DNA from: Ascoidea tarda (nom. inval.)
Lineage: Eukaryota; Ascomycota; Saccharomycetes; Ascoideales; Ascoideaceae
Length of the DNA stretch: 38,942 nt
Assembly (NCBI GenBank): GCA_030560485.1
Contig: JAKTTS010000087.1
Coordinates: 1-38,942, forward strand
Reading direction: 5' to 3'
The notes below the pieces were generated by a model. It ran no database searches and was not told the DNA's origin. It saw only the letters and a list, made by a program, of their open reading frames with translations. The translations under genes were made by a program, and so were the position numbers. Position 1 is the stretch's first letter; each line of letters opens with the position of its first letter. Below, one piece after another: positions 19,237 to 28,450 of the stretch.

Positions 19237-20706
19237 CTATTCACTTTTGTTTAGTAAGTATATACAATTTTGATTCTTTTCTTTGCTCTCGCTAATATCA
19301 AACAAATGCGTCTTGCTTAATTCTGTTATAAAACCTTTTAGTTCATTTTGATTTTGATTAGCATCTTTTGCATCATTGTCATTCTTACTTAACAGGTGTC
19401 GCTCCTTAGCAATTCTCATATATAACTCATAATTACTTTGTGTATTCTTTAGATCCTCAATTTCTTTGGATTTGTCAACTAATAAATTGATATTTTCATA
19501 AAATTTTGGTACTAAATTGTAGTTTAATTGGATTAGTAAAAGTTTTAAATCTCCCTTATTTTCAATTAAGTAATTGTTAATTAGTTTACTGAACTTATCA
19601 AATTCAATATTTTTATCGTTTTTATCATTATCATTCTTTTCAACATTTTCAACATTTTCAACATTTTTATTATTTTTTTTTTCAAAATTAATTGAAATCA
19701 AGTAAAAATTATTCATTAATTTTTTAATTTCTTCATGATTGAAATCATTATTTTGAGATAAATCTTTATTCATTTCCCTTCTTTTTATAATCTGCTTATT
19801 AATTATCAACTTATAAATTTCATTTATATTACTAATATCGAGACCATCGGTTCCTTTTTGAAAAAATTGTTTTAAACTTGAATAGGTGATAAATTTTTGG
19901 TTATAATTTGGAAAATGTGAAAATGAATTACACAAAGATGTGAGTGCAAAAATGTATTCATCCAATTTAAAAAAATTGTAATTTTTCAAATTTTTAAATG
20001 CCTGATCATTTTTAAAGATATCAATTAACCTTGAAAATGATAAATCAGATAGGTTTTTGGATTTATCTTCAAGTAGTATTAATATTGAAGATTTGTTTAG
20101 TATATTTAAATAGTCTTGAAAAAGATCTATGTTTGTGAAAGATTTTTGGTTATTAAAAGAAGTTTTAAAGATTTTATAATTCAAGTGGTTTAATGAGTCT
20201 ATGTTTGAGCTATTGATCAAGTCCATATTATTAAAGGAGTTTAATAATTCCAATCTTGTAGATATTATGTCTAGATGGTCATTTTTTTTAGTGGAAATAA
20301 AGGTGGTATTAGGAATATCATTCGATTTGTTGGATTTGGCAGTGGGCAAAATCTTTTTACTATTCTTGTTATGATATAGGAAAGAAGGTAAAAGGATTGC
20401 CTTTTCACAATTATCCAAGGGTAAGTTTAGATTATTCAAAAGACTTAATTTTTTAGATACGTTTTCTGATAGAGTGGGAGTAATAGGTATTTGTGTATTT
20501 TTGGATTCAGAGAATTTGTATTTTGTATCTGAGTTATATTTGGAAGATAAATATTGATCAATAAATAAAAGTTTTCTTAGGTTATTCTTTTGAGAAATAT
20601 CCAATTGTTGTTGAATTTTTTGAGTAATAGAAGGTAGTTCTGGAGAGGTATCGCCGATTAAAGTTTGAAGAGTTTTAGAAATATTTTGTGAGTTTTTCTT
20701 AAACAT
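19237..20706 (-). CDS. Protein of unknown function, 489 residues
   Basis: The ATG-initiated frame codes for a Lys/Asn/Leu-rich, apparently soluble and largely helical protein. The N-terminus (MFKKNSQNISKTLQTLIG) is basic and could be a weak mitochondrial presequence. No membrane segment or known catalytic motif is visible. A low-complexity NVENVEKNDNDKNDKN stretch lies near residues 350-367, and a predicted coiled-coil-like segment follows (DKSKEIEDLKNTQSNYELYM). The composition and fast-evolving look recall yeast mitochondrial gene-expression factors, but this is only an impression. I do not recognise the family. Confidence 0.75.
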   Translation of the reverse strand: MFKKNSQNISKTLQTLIGDTSPELPSITQKIQQQLDISQKNNLRKLLFIDQYLSSKYNSDTKYKFSESKNTQIPITPTLSENVSKKLSLLNNLNLPLDNCEKAILLPSFLYHNKNSKKILPTAKSNKSNDIPNTTFISTKKNDHLDIISTRLELLNSFNNMDLINSSNIDSLNHLNYKIFKTSFNNQKSFTNIDLFQDYLNILNKSSILILLEDKSKNLSDLSFSRLIDIFKNDQAFKNLKNYNFFKLDEYIFALTSLCNSFSHFPNYNQKFITYSSLKQFFQKGTDGLDISNINEIYKLIINKQIIKRREMNKDLSQNNDFNHEEIKKLMNNFYLISINFEKKNNKNVENVENVEKNDNDKNDKNIEFDKFSKLINNYLIENKGDLKLLLIQLNYNLVPKFYENINLLVDKSKEIEDLKNTQSNYELYMRIAKERHLLSKNDNDAKDANQNQNELKGFITELSKTHLFDISESKEKNQNCIYLLNKSE

Positions 20707-21069
20707 TGTGCTCTTTATTTAAAATAATATAATCCAATCTGATTCAAAGATATTTTGAGATATTTTAAGATATTTTTTGGCATTTGATATGAAACTTCTG
20801 TTTCTAGAGGTTTTTTAATTTTTTAATTTTTTAATTTTTTAATTGAATTAATTGAATTAATTTGAGATGAGTAATATCATGTGATATCAACCTGTTCTAA
20901 GTGTATTGAATTTGCTGTTTTATCAGATACAATAGGAACAATGTAAGAGTATTGAATGTTTATTGAATATTGGTTTTAAGTATGTAATGAGTTATATAGG
21001 TGCGTGTATGTGTATGTGTATGTGTATGTGCTTTTTTTTTTTTCTTTCTTTATTAATATTTAATATCTT
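20707..21069. other. Intergenic region with simple repeats
   Basis: An 8-bp tandem (TTTTTTAA, about 20811-20842) is followed by two TTGAATTAA units. A GTGTAT tandem lies at 21004-21030 just before the GOR1 3' end. No gene is seen. Confidence 0.75.
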
Positions 21070-22164
21070 TTATTGGACAAAATTAGGATGGTTTAATTGT
21101 TCAGGTACAATATTCTGAACTTTGCCAGTGTTTAAGTAGTGGTAAATATTTTGAATGACACATTCTTCCATACCAGCTATTGCTTCATAAGTGTGGGTAC
21201 CCATATGAGGAGTTGCGATAACTTGGGGCAAGTCGATTAGTTCTTGAGAAACTAGAGGTTCGTTTTCAAAGACGTCTGTTCCAAAGGAGGATATTTTGCC
21301 TGATTTGAGGTATTTCAATAGATGCGATTCATTGATGATGCCGCCTCTGGAGGTGTTGATGATAACGACGTTGTCCTTCATTTTGAGGATGTTTTCTTGG
21401 CTGATGATATGGAAAGTTGAGTCGTTTAGTGGGATATTAAGAGAGATGACATCGCTTTGAAATAGTAGGTCATCAAAGGATACGTAGGATAAATCTAGGG
21501 ATTTGTTTTGGTTGATAAAGGACAAGTCTTTTTCTTCTTGTTGAGATAGTTTTGATCTGTTGTAATAGATGATTTTTTTGAAGTTTAGAGGTTTAACTCT
21601 TTCCAAGATCTCTTTGCCTATTCCACCCAAACCAAGGATACCTAGGGTCTGGTTGTTTGGGTTATGGCCAATTGGAGCACCAGCACAAATTTGATTTTTC
21701 CATAGACCTTTATTGAGATTAACTCTGCCATTGTAGAAATTTCTCATTGCACCGATTAGGAGGTAAAGATGAGTGTCGGCAGTTGAGGGATTATTCAAGA
21801 TAGGGACATTCGATAGCTGTATTTTTCTTTCAATTAGAGATGAAGTATCGATTAAATCATAGCCGGCACCAGCATGGCAAATAATTTTCAAGCCTTTGGG
21901 AAAAACGGATATGATTTCACGATCAAACTTGGTGCTGAGATAGGTTCTGGCGATGATCTGGGTTCTTTGGAATAACTTGTTTGTTTTGAAATAGCTTATG
22001 AGCTTGGCCTTGTCCTTGTTGAAGGACTCATCCAATTGAACGATATAAGAGGCGTTTGATAGTTTGTTCCATGAATCAGTAGAGAATCTGAAGGGGGGAA
22101 ATTGGAGAACAATTGGCAAAGCTGGGTCTAATTCACGATCAACGTCGTCGCAGTGCAAAAACAT
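21070..22164 (-). CDS. GOR1: Glyoxylate/2-hydroxyacid reductase (Gor1-like)
   Basis: This is a D-2-hydroxyacid dehydrogenase that probably reduces glyoxylate to glycolate. The 364-residue protein has the Rossmann loop GLGGIG at 178-183, then IIYYNRS with Arg203/Ser204 in the position that favours NADPH. The catalytic set is Arg273 (INTSRGG), the Glu of DVFENEP (299-303) and His320 (TPHMGTHT). The substrate-loop motif HAGAGYDLID is at about 97-106. The frame continues upstream for 88 codons without an ATG and with unrelated composition, so the start is placed at 22164 (MFLHCDD), giving the usual ~350-residue length. The closest known relative is YNL274C; a YPL113C-type paralogue is the alternative. 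Confidence 0.88.
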   Translation of the reverse strand: MFLHCDDVDRELDPALPIVLQFPPFRFSTDSWNKLSNASYIVQLDESFNKDKAKLISYFKTNKLFQRTQIIARTYLSTKFDREIISVFPKGLKIICHAGAGYDLIDTSSLIERKIQLSNVPILNNPSTADTHLYLLIGAMRNFYNGRVNLNKGLWKNQICAGAPIGHNPNNQTLGILGLGGIGKEILERVKPLNFKKIIYYNRSKLSQQEEKDLSFINQNKSLDLSYVSFDDLLFQSDVISLNIPLNDSTFHIISQENILKMKDNVVIINTSRGGIINESHLLKYLKSGKISSFGTDVFENEPLVSQELIDLPQVIATPHMGTHTYEAIAGMEECVIQNIYHYLNTGKVQNIVPEQLNHPNFVQ

Positions 22165-22626
22165 GTCTGAGAGGCACTCGATGATGAGCAGAGAATATGA
22201 GAGTACTGTCAAAGAGAATACACTATAAACATCAAAGAGGGTCTTCAGGCAACAAATTGCTGTTGCTGATAGAGTCGATATGGTTGATGGTCGATATTGT
22301 GGTACAAATAGTGCCCGATCAGGAAGTTTGCGATGAGCCGGGCAATGTGGCCAATGGGATGGGTGCCATTCCCCAAAAGGGCAGCGCAGAACAGCAGCTG
22401 ATTGGGCACTTTCTGCTGGTCTCTTCAAACAGCGTCTCTTACATCAGTGCCCTCTTACAACAGTGGCTCCTTGGACAGTGGCTCCATCGCCCAGCTCGCG
22501 AAACGCTCTGAAACTCGTTTTCTGAAACTCGCTTTCCGAACCCAAATTGCTGTTTTGGGCCTGCGGTGAGTTGACACAAAACACACAGCCCCGTCAGAAA
22601 GAGTGGTCTTGTGTGTGTCAGCAAAC

Positions 22627-22634
22627 TCACGTGA
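22627..22634. promoter_or_regulatory. E-box TCACGTGA
   Basis: This palindromic Cbf1/bHLH-type site lies 463 bp upstream of the GOR1 ATG. Binding is inferred from the motif only. Confidence 0.4.
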
Positions 22635-22920
22635 TAAAATGCACTATATGATCACGCGTGTGTCTGTGTGAGCGGGTGGTGCCGAGAAGGGAAATCTGCA
22701 GTGGAAACAGCAAAGTGATGAGATGGGCGAAAACAGTCGAAAAGAGAAGACGGGAACAGGAAAGCAAATATAATAAAACACAGAACATGACGAGGAGGTG
22801 CTTGGAAACTGGGCTGATCAGGGCCTAGAGCAAGAGCTGTGCTTGACAAACGTGTCTGCACTGGAGGGTGTTTTGGCTATTGTTAGGAGTTGGTAGTGGG
22901 TATTGAAGAGGTGTGAATGA

Positions 22921-22975
22921 AGTGGTGATCAAGTGGTAATCAAGTGTTAATCAAGTGGTAATCAAGTGGTAATGA
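22921..22975 (+). repeat. Five-copy 11-bp tandem repeat
   Basis: Five units of AGTGGTAATCA, with single-base variants, sit between GOR1 and CTS1. No function is apparent. Confidence 0.9.
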
Positions 22976-23488
22976 TGGTTCTTCTGGCTTTGGTATTCTG
23001 CTGCAACATAAAACTGGACCTATTCTGAAGTTTATTCTGGAGTTTATTCTGTTTCGATCCAGCTTTCTTGTTTTTCCCAATTCAACCGAACTCACCAACT
23101 TATAATCCTATTCAGTTTGATTCAAATTATCCATAACTCAAATGCAATCTTGATCTTTATTTCTATTCCATTCTCTTTTGTATCTTCAATAATCTCCAGT
23201 AATTGTCATTGATTTATACAACCTTCTAATACTTTTCAGTATTGCTCATCAATTTCCAGTAATTTCCCTTTTTTTTCTTCCTAGTATGAGCTAATTTGGT
23301 AAATTCATTTTTCTCTTCAATTTATTGTTGTTTATTATTTTCTTATTTATACTATGGTTCCAGCACCATTATTTTTTTTTATTTTTATTTTAAATTACAA
23401 TTAAAATTAAAATTAAAATTAAAATTAAAATTAAAACTAATCAACTCACTAATTAATTCCTTCCTTCTCTTATAGCTTTTTTTTTCCT

Positions 23489-23496
23489 ATAAATAT
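23489..23496 (+). promoter_or_regulatory. TATA box of CTS1
   Basis: TATAAATA lies 190 bp upstream of the CTS1 ATG. Confidence 0.5.
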
Positions 23497-23685
23497 AACC
23501 AATTTCAATTAACTTACTCTATCCTTTACCAACAGTAAAAAAATCACTTTTAAATTATCACTCAATAAAAAATTGCCAATATATCAAATCGGTATTAATA
23601 TATTACACCGAAAAAGATCCATACTAGTCATTCTAACCAGATTGATTGCAATCACAATCACAATCACAATCACAATTCTTTCAAA

Positions 23686-25704
23686 ATGCTTTCTCTATCC
23701 TTTTTACCAATCTCAGCTTTCATCCTACTCAACTTGTTCCAACTTTCTAGTGCTGCTTTCGACCCAAATGCAAAAGATAACATGATCCTCTTCTGGGGTC
23801 AGAATTCAAAATCAACTGGTACTTCTCAACAACGTCTTAAATACTATTGCGATCCCAGCAATGTCGACATGATTATTGTATCCTTCATCTCTCAATTTCC
23901 CTTTGGCTCCAGCTCAAACGCCCCTACTTTAAACTTTGCAAGCGCCTGCGATTCCTCATCTTCCTTCGACAATGGACTTCTAAAATGCGACGAAATAGCT
24001 GAAGACATCTCATATTGCCAAAATTTAGGCATTGCCATCTTACTCTCCCTAGGTGGCTCCGCCGGTGGTGAAAGCTATGGATTTGATAGTGACGATGAAG
24101 CTGCAGAGTTTGCTCTAACCTTATGGAACCTATTTGGCGAGGGCCAAAGTGATACAAGACCCTTTGGTGATGCTGTAATAGATGGCTTTGATCTAGATAT
24201 TGAAAACAAAGACCAAACTGGCTATCCAACTTTAGTCTCTGAACTAAGATCCTACTTCAAATCTTCCCTGAAAAAATATTACATCTCTGCAACTCCTCAA
24301 TGTCCTTATCCTGACGAATCCCTAGGCGATGTTCTAATCCAATCCGATGTAGACTTTGCTTTGATTCAATTCTATAACAACTATTGCAACATTGGCACAG
24401 ACTATTTCAACTTCGATCAATGGGTCGAAAATATCCAAAACTTTAACAATAAAGATATCAAATTATACCTAACTCTAGCTGCCGCTGAATCTGCTGCTTC
24501 CTTTGGTTACGTTTCCTCAAGCATTGTTGCTCAAGCTCTTGGTCAAATAATCTCTTACTCAAGCTTTGGTGGCGTTTCTCTATGGGATGCTTCTCAAGCT
24601 TATGCAAATCAGGAAAATGGTCTCAATTTTGTTCAACAAGTTAACGCTTACCTCAAATCAAATCAACAATCCCGATCCCAATTCCAATCCGAATCTCAAT
24701 CAACTATATCATTAGTTGAACAACCTTTGACCACATTATCTTCATCTCTATCTTTACCATATTCAGTAACACTAGTCGACTCCATCTCATCTGATTACTC
24801 CCTCGATTCAACTTCAACTATCACACCACCATCCTCATTTTCACCCATTTCAACTGATGGTATCTATGATACTGATGTCGATTCCTCAAATTCAACTTAT
24901 TACGATGATGGTCAATACGATGGTGGTCAATACGATAGCAATCAGTACCTCCAATACTATAATGGCCAAATTGATGAATTTGTTGAAAATATTACAACAA
25001 CAACAACTGCAACACAATATTTCAGCTCATTAAATCCCACTCAAATTTCTTCAATCTCAGAAATAACTTTAGAAACTGCTTTAGAAATCACTTTAGAAAC
25101 CACTTTAGAAACAACAACTACTACAACAATTAACAACAACAACTATAATACCCGATCTTATGGAAACACCCGTCAATATTCGAATAGACCTTATACATAC
25201 ACTAGAACTCGTAATTACGCTTATTCTCGTAATAACCGTGATTATGATGATGAAAATGACAATATTCAAGGATTTGATTCAGGAAATCAAAAAGCGAAAA
25301 CATCTATTTCTACTGTAACCTCGGCCTATGAAGTTATAAAAACTGCTACTGCATATGTCAGTGTTCCTTGCACAACTACTAAAGCTACTGCTCATCAAAC
25401 AGTTACTCATTCTCCAACTTTAAGAAAAAGAATTGTTCAAAATGATCAAGCAATTATTTTGGCTCCAAAGGTATGCACTCTATTAAAAGGACCTGAATTA
25501 GCTGACTGTTTAAATGAAAATTTCGATAAAATAAATTTTTCTCAGCCTTGCTTAAATGGTGCTATTTCATGTTCTAACGGAAAATATGCTTTATGTCAAT
25601 CAAATCAATGGGTTGAATTTAATTGTCCCTTTGGTACCGTTTGCTATGCTTATGAGGATTTTGGGGAAGTAACAGTTGGCTGTAATTATAAAACGTTTGA
25701 CTAA
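23686..25704 (+). CDS. CTS1: Secreted endochitinase, GH18 plus chitin-binding domain
   Basis: This is a family GH18 endochitinase that cleaves septal chitin so daughter cells separate. The 672-residue protein starts with a signal peptide (~1-22, ending SSAAF). The catalytic domain (~25-325) has DGFDLDIE at 166-173 with catalytic Glu173, plus ISATPQCPYPD and IQFYNNYC as in yeast Cts1. A long Ser/Thr-rich linker with Tyr/Asp/Gly repeats (~330-590) is probably O-mannosylated. A dibasic LRKR lies before the C-terminal Cys-rich CBM19-type chitin-binding domain (~622-672: CLNGAISC, CPFGTVCY). Length and order match Cts1-type chitinases. Upstream CCAGC cores fit Ace2 control as known for CTS1, which is inference. 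An in-frame CTG (codon 195) sits where relatives often have Ser or Thr. Confidence 0.95.
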   Translation: MLSLSFLPISAFILLNLFQLSSAAFDPNAKDNMILFWGQNSKSTGTSQQRLKYYCDPSNVDMIIVSFISQFPFGSSSNAPTLNFASACDSSSSFDNGLLKCDEIAEDISYCQNLGIAILLSLGGSAGGESYGFDSDDEAAEFALTLWNLFGEGQSDTRPFGDAVIDGFDLDIENKDQTGYPTLVSELRSYFKSSLKKYYISATPQCPYPDESLGDVLIQSDVDFALIQFYNNYCNIGTDYFNFDQWVENIQNFNNKDIKLYLTLAAAESAASFGYVSSSIVAQALGQIISYSSFGGVSLWDASQAYANQENGLNFVQQVNAYLKSNQQSRSQFQSESQSTISLVEQPLTTLSSSLSLPYSVTLVDSISSDYSLDSTSTITPPSSFSPISTDGIYDTDVDSSNSTYYDDGQYDGGQYDSNQYLQYYNGQIDEFVENITTTTTATQYFSSLNPTQISSISEITLETALEITLETTLETTTTTTINNNNYNTRSYGNTRQYSNRPYTYTRTRNYAYSRNNRDYDDENDNIQGFDSGNQKAKTSISTVTSAYEVIKTATAYVSVPCTTTKATAHQTVTHSPTLRKRIVQNDQAIILAPKVCTLLKGPELADCLNENFDKINFSQPCLNGAISCSNGKYALCQSNQWVEFNCPFGTVCYAYEDFGEVTVGCNYKTFD

Positions 25705-26045
25705 AAACTTCTTCGTTTTATTTTTTTCTTTTCTTTTTTTTTTTTTGTAAAGCCTGAGTAAAGTTTTGATATCTATTATTTTGTTGTCTTCTTATAAGGT
25801 TTGGCTTATTATATGATTTGCTATGTTTGTTTCGTTGATTTCGCTTATTTTTGTTTTATTTATTGTTCAATTTTTTTTTTTTCTTTATGATAAAGAAATT
25901 CAATTTTTGGATAAACCTTTTGTTTCAAGTTATTTTTTTTTTAGCTTTTACTAATCATCGATTATTGATTATTTTTATTTATGTTTATATAAACTGTATA
26001 TTAGCTTTTATTTTAAAATTACCAATACATTTTTTTTCATTACGA
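25705..26045. other. Convergent CTS1/NNT1 interval
   Basis: This T-rich 3'-3' region has long T runs and no convincing gene; it probably holds the terminators of both genes. Confidence 0.7.
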
Positions 26046-26873
26046 TCAAGACCAATTGGGTAATAAGAAGTATGAATAAACTCTTGATCTAATTTCTATT
26101 GTTTCTTCTTCTTCTTCAAACATTGGTTTCCAAGTTACTAGGTCAATTTTTTGTGGGATAAAATCATAGGATTTTGAGAGTTCAAAGAAGTTCAAGTCTT
26201 TATCTATTAATTTTGGTCTATGAGGAGTGAATACAACAAGACATTTACCATCTTTGCTTAAAATTTGACGACATGTTTTAAGCAACTTATGGTGTTCTGT
26301 ATGGTTGAAGACTAAATCAGATAGAATAATTAAGTGAAATTTTTCAGTCTGTTTATTATCTTTATTAATGAAATTCAATAAATCGTCTGTATCATTGCCC
26401 CAGATATAACCTTTAACAAGAATATTTTGGTTATCTTGGTTATCTTGGTTATCTTGATTATTTTGATTTTCTTGATTATCTTGAATTAAATTTTTAACGT
26501 TAAATTCGATATTTTCCATTAAATCGAAATCTGGATAATCAGTTATAACAATCTTTTTAGGATTATGATAAGAGCAGATTAAACTTGGTAAAGCAGAAGC
26601 AGCACCTAGTTCAAGAATATTTTTATTTTGAATTAAATGTTCGTTTGAAGGGTTATCTAAAAAGTTGGCAGTAAATATTCCAGCGTTCCATAGTAAATGG
26701 CCCCATAATGGTGAACTGCCAATTAATCTCAAATTTAAATCAGAGGGCTGATTCTTTGGAGAATTGATTCTTTTGTAGTTGGCAAAATGGAAAGGTAGTT
26801 GTTTGGGCAAAAATTCTTCAGGTTCCTGAAATAAGTCGCTACCGTTGAGAGAAAATTCGTCATCAGAAGACAT
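26046..26873 (-). CDS. EFM7: Protein N-terminal and lysine methyltransferase Efm7 (Nnt1)
   Basis: This is a seven-beta-strand S-adenosylmethionine-dependent methyltransferase. In baker's yeast Efm7/Nnt1 methylates the N-terminal glycine and adjacent lysine of elongation factor 1A. The 275-residue product has the family's N-terminal PLWGHLLWNAG motif, motif I ILELGAASALPS, VITDYPD and SDLVFNHTEH. An acidic start (MSSDDEFSLNGSDLF) is typical. An insert near residues 132-150 is a run of (D/E/N)NQ repeats from a 9-bp tandem repeat (about 26430-26475) and is probably a disordered loop. The ATG at 26873 is the only plausible start. Confidence 0.93.
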   Translation of the reverse strand: MSSDDEFSLNGSDLFQEPEEFLPKQLPFHFANYKRINSPKNQPSDLNLRLIGSSPLWGHLLWNAGIFTANFLDNPSNEHLIQNKNILELGAASALPSLICSYHNPKKIVITDYPDFDLMENIEFNVKNLIQDNQENQNNQDNQDNQDNQNILVKGYIWGNDTDDLLNFINKDNKQTEKFHLIILSDLVFNHTEHHKLLKTCRQILSKDGKCLVVFTPHRPKLIDKDLNFFELSKSYDFIPQKIDLVTWKPMFEEEEETIEIRSRVYSYFLLPNWS

Positions 26874-27254
26874 TTTTAAACAAAAAAGGGCCAGTTGTTA
26901 TAGTTATAAGAGACAATTGATAAGGAAAACAAGTGGAATTGATGAGGATAAAGTGAAAGTGGGAAGACGTTTCCATGAGATATAAAGAGAATTATTCCAG
27001 AAATATTCAAAACCACCGATTTGGGTGACGGAGATGAGTTTTTTTTGGGCTTTGATACAAAATAAAAGATATTGGGCTGTGATAAGCTGGAAACCAATGC
27101 TAAATGACAAAATGGCACTACAGAGATTACAACGAGTTCGTATAAATACAGTTATACTATTTTTATAATATAAAATTATTATATGATTATATTATTATAC
27201 TTTATTGAAAAAAAAAATTTACCGCAACAAACCAATATGAAAAATACATTGAAC
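26874..27254. other. Intergenic NNT1 upstream / RPS30 3' flank
   Basis: The first part is the NNT1 promoter. The stretch from 27150 is AT-rich and is the RPS30 3' flank. Overlapping short frames start mainly at non-ATG codons and show no family; none is called. Confidence 0.6.
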
Positions 27255-27707
27255 TTATGAAGAAGCTGGAGAAGGATTCATCTTTCTTTTACCATTAGTT
27301 AAAGTAACATTGACAAATCTTCTGGTGTACAACATTCTCTTACGAGCACGACCTTTTGGGGTTTTTGGTTTTTCAGTTTTGTCAACTTTTGGAGTTTGAG
27401 ATTTGACTTTACCAGCACGAGCTAATGATCCATGAACTTTACCCTGTAAAAAAGAAAATAACAAAGAGTTAGTATTACAATCCAATTTAAGAGCTTCCAA
27501 CATGATACCGATAAAACAATCAAAGGTTTATATTGATGATGATAATGGATGGATGGATGGATTGATGCTGTGACAATATGATTTACTGTAGGTATTGCCA
27601 TTGCCATCAAGCTATTATCAACAGGTTAGAAGACTGGTGGATCAGATCAATGTTACCGGTGATTATAATATAAGTCAGTAGGGACAGGCAGTAATAGCAC
27701 ATACCAT
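27255..27707 (-). CDS. RPS30: Small-subunit ribosomal protein eS30, two exons
   Basis: eS30 is a 63-residue basic protein of the cytosolic 40S subunit. Exon 2 (27255-27443) encodes [20 protein letters not shown] and ends [18 protein letters not shown], almost identical to yeast eS30. The exon 2 frame has no ATG at the right place. A minus-strand ATG at 27705-27707 directly followed by GTATGT supplies a 3-nt first exon, the gene structure I recall for baker's yeast RPS30. The 261-nt intron (27444-27704) has TACTAAC on the minus strand at 27468-27474 and ends in TTTTTTACAG. The result is M-GKVHG..., 63 residues. Upstream E-boxes and TAGGGC motifs fit Cbf1/Tbf1 control of ribosomal protein genes, which is inference. 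Confidence 0.95.
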
Positions 27708-28450
27708 TTTGAAATATAGTTATAATTATCTGACTTAGTAGGATTAGAAGATAATTTCAAGATACAGAGATTACACAACAGAAAAAACTGAAAGGGATGA
27801 TTTTGATTATATGGTGCTGAGGCAAACGGGAAAAAAAGCAAGAGAAGCACGTGTAAATACACTTATCCAGCTAACAGAGCCCTATATACTATCACATGAC
27901 TAGCACGCTAGGGCAATTCAGCAGCCTTTAGTTTCAGAAAGAGTATGTGACTGCTTTGGTACTCACCTGTCACGTGCATATAGATGCATTACAAGGTTAT
28001 TGGCTGTGGTTATCGGTATAGGTGCATTCTGCAAGAAGTGCATTGCAGGACGCGATTTCAAATGCCGAATTGCCGATGCAGAAGTTTTGTGTTTCTTCAA
28101 TTGTAATTAAATATAATGAAATTTGTGCAATGGGAGCTGTGATGAAGCTCCAGTTATCTTCTGATGGTCCTTATTGGTTGTGAGCGAGACTCATAATGTG
28201 TTCATCAGTGCTTTGTTTTGTCCAAGACAAAGACAGTCTCGTCCATTCTGCAGGTGAAATTCATCAAGGCAGACACTTTCCAATAACCTGATAGCATTTG
28301 TCTGTTATCAAATAACTGGTAATCTCTGGTCAATGTTTCACCACTCGTTCTCGGTTTGCCCAGAATCCACACTTGCACCATTCTCTACGTTATAATCGAC
28401 CAGATGCAATTGGAACATAAAAAAAAAACCCCGTTTTATTGGCCAGACAT
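27708..28450. promoter_or_regulatory. RPS30 promoter region
   Basis: This GC-richer region has two CACGTG boxes (27848-27853; 27971-27976 within GTCACGTG), and an inverted pair GCCCTA (27879-27884) / TAGGGC (27909-27914) resembling Tbf1 sites. Further out (28130-28290) several complementary segments could form nested stems. No gene is called. Confidence 0.5.

Larger units (their letters stand above)
22165..23685. promoter_or_regulatory. Divergent GOR1/CTS1 upstream region
   Basis: The part next to GOR1 (22165-22900) is GC-richer. It holds two CAGTGGCTCC repeats (22461, 22476), two CTGAAACTCG repeats (22508, 22522), the E-box TCACGTGA (22627-22634) and CACGCGTG (22653-22660). An 11-bp tandem repeat lies at 22921-22975. 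The CTS1 side is AT-rich, with CCAGC at 23059 and 23360 (Ace2/Swi5-like cores), an ATTAAA tandem at 23399-23438 and TATAAATA at 23489-23496. No gene is called; frames here lack an ATG or any recognisable product. Confidence 0.55.

Noticed and set aside
22165-22428. N-terminal extension of the GOR1 frame
   Set aside because: It has no ATG, its composition is unlike the enzyme, and the enzyme family starts at about MFLHCDD.
27900-28060. Possible point centromere (GTCACGTG resembles CDEI)
   Set aside because: No AT-rich CDEII-like stretch or CDEIII core follows; the site fits a ribosomal-gene promoter better.
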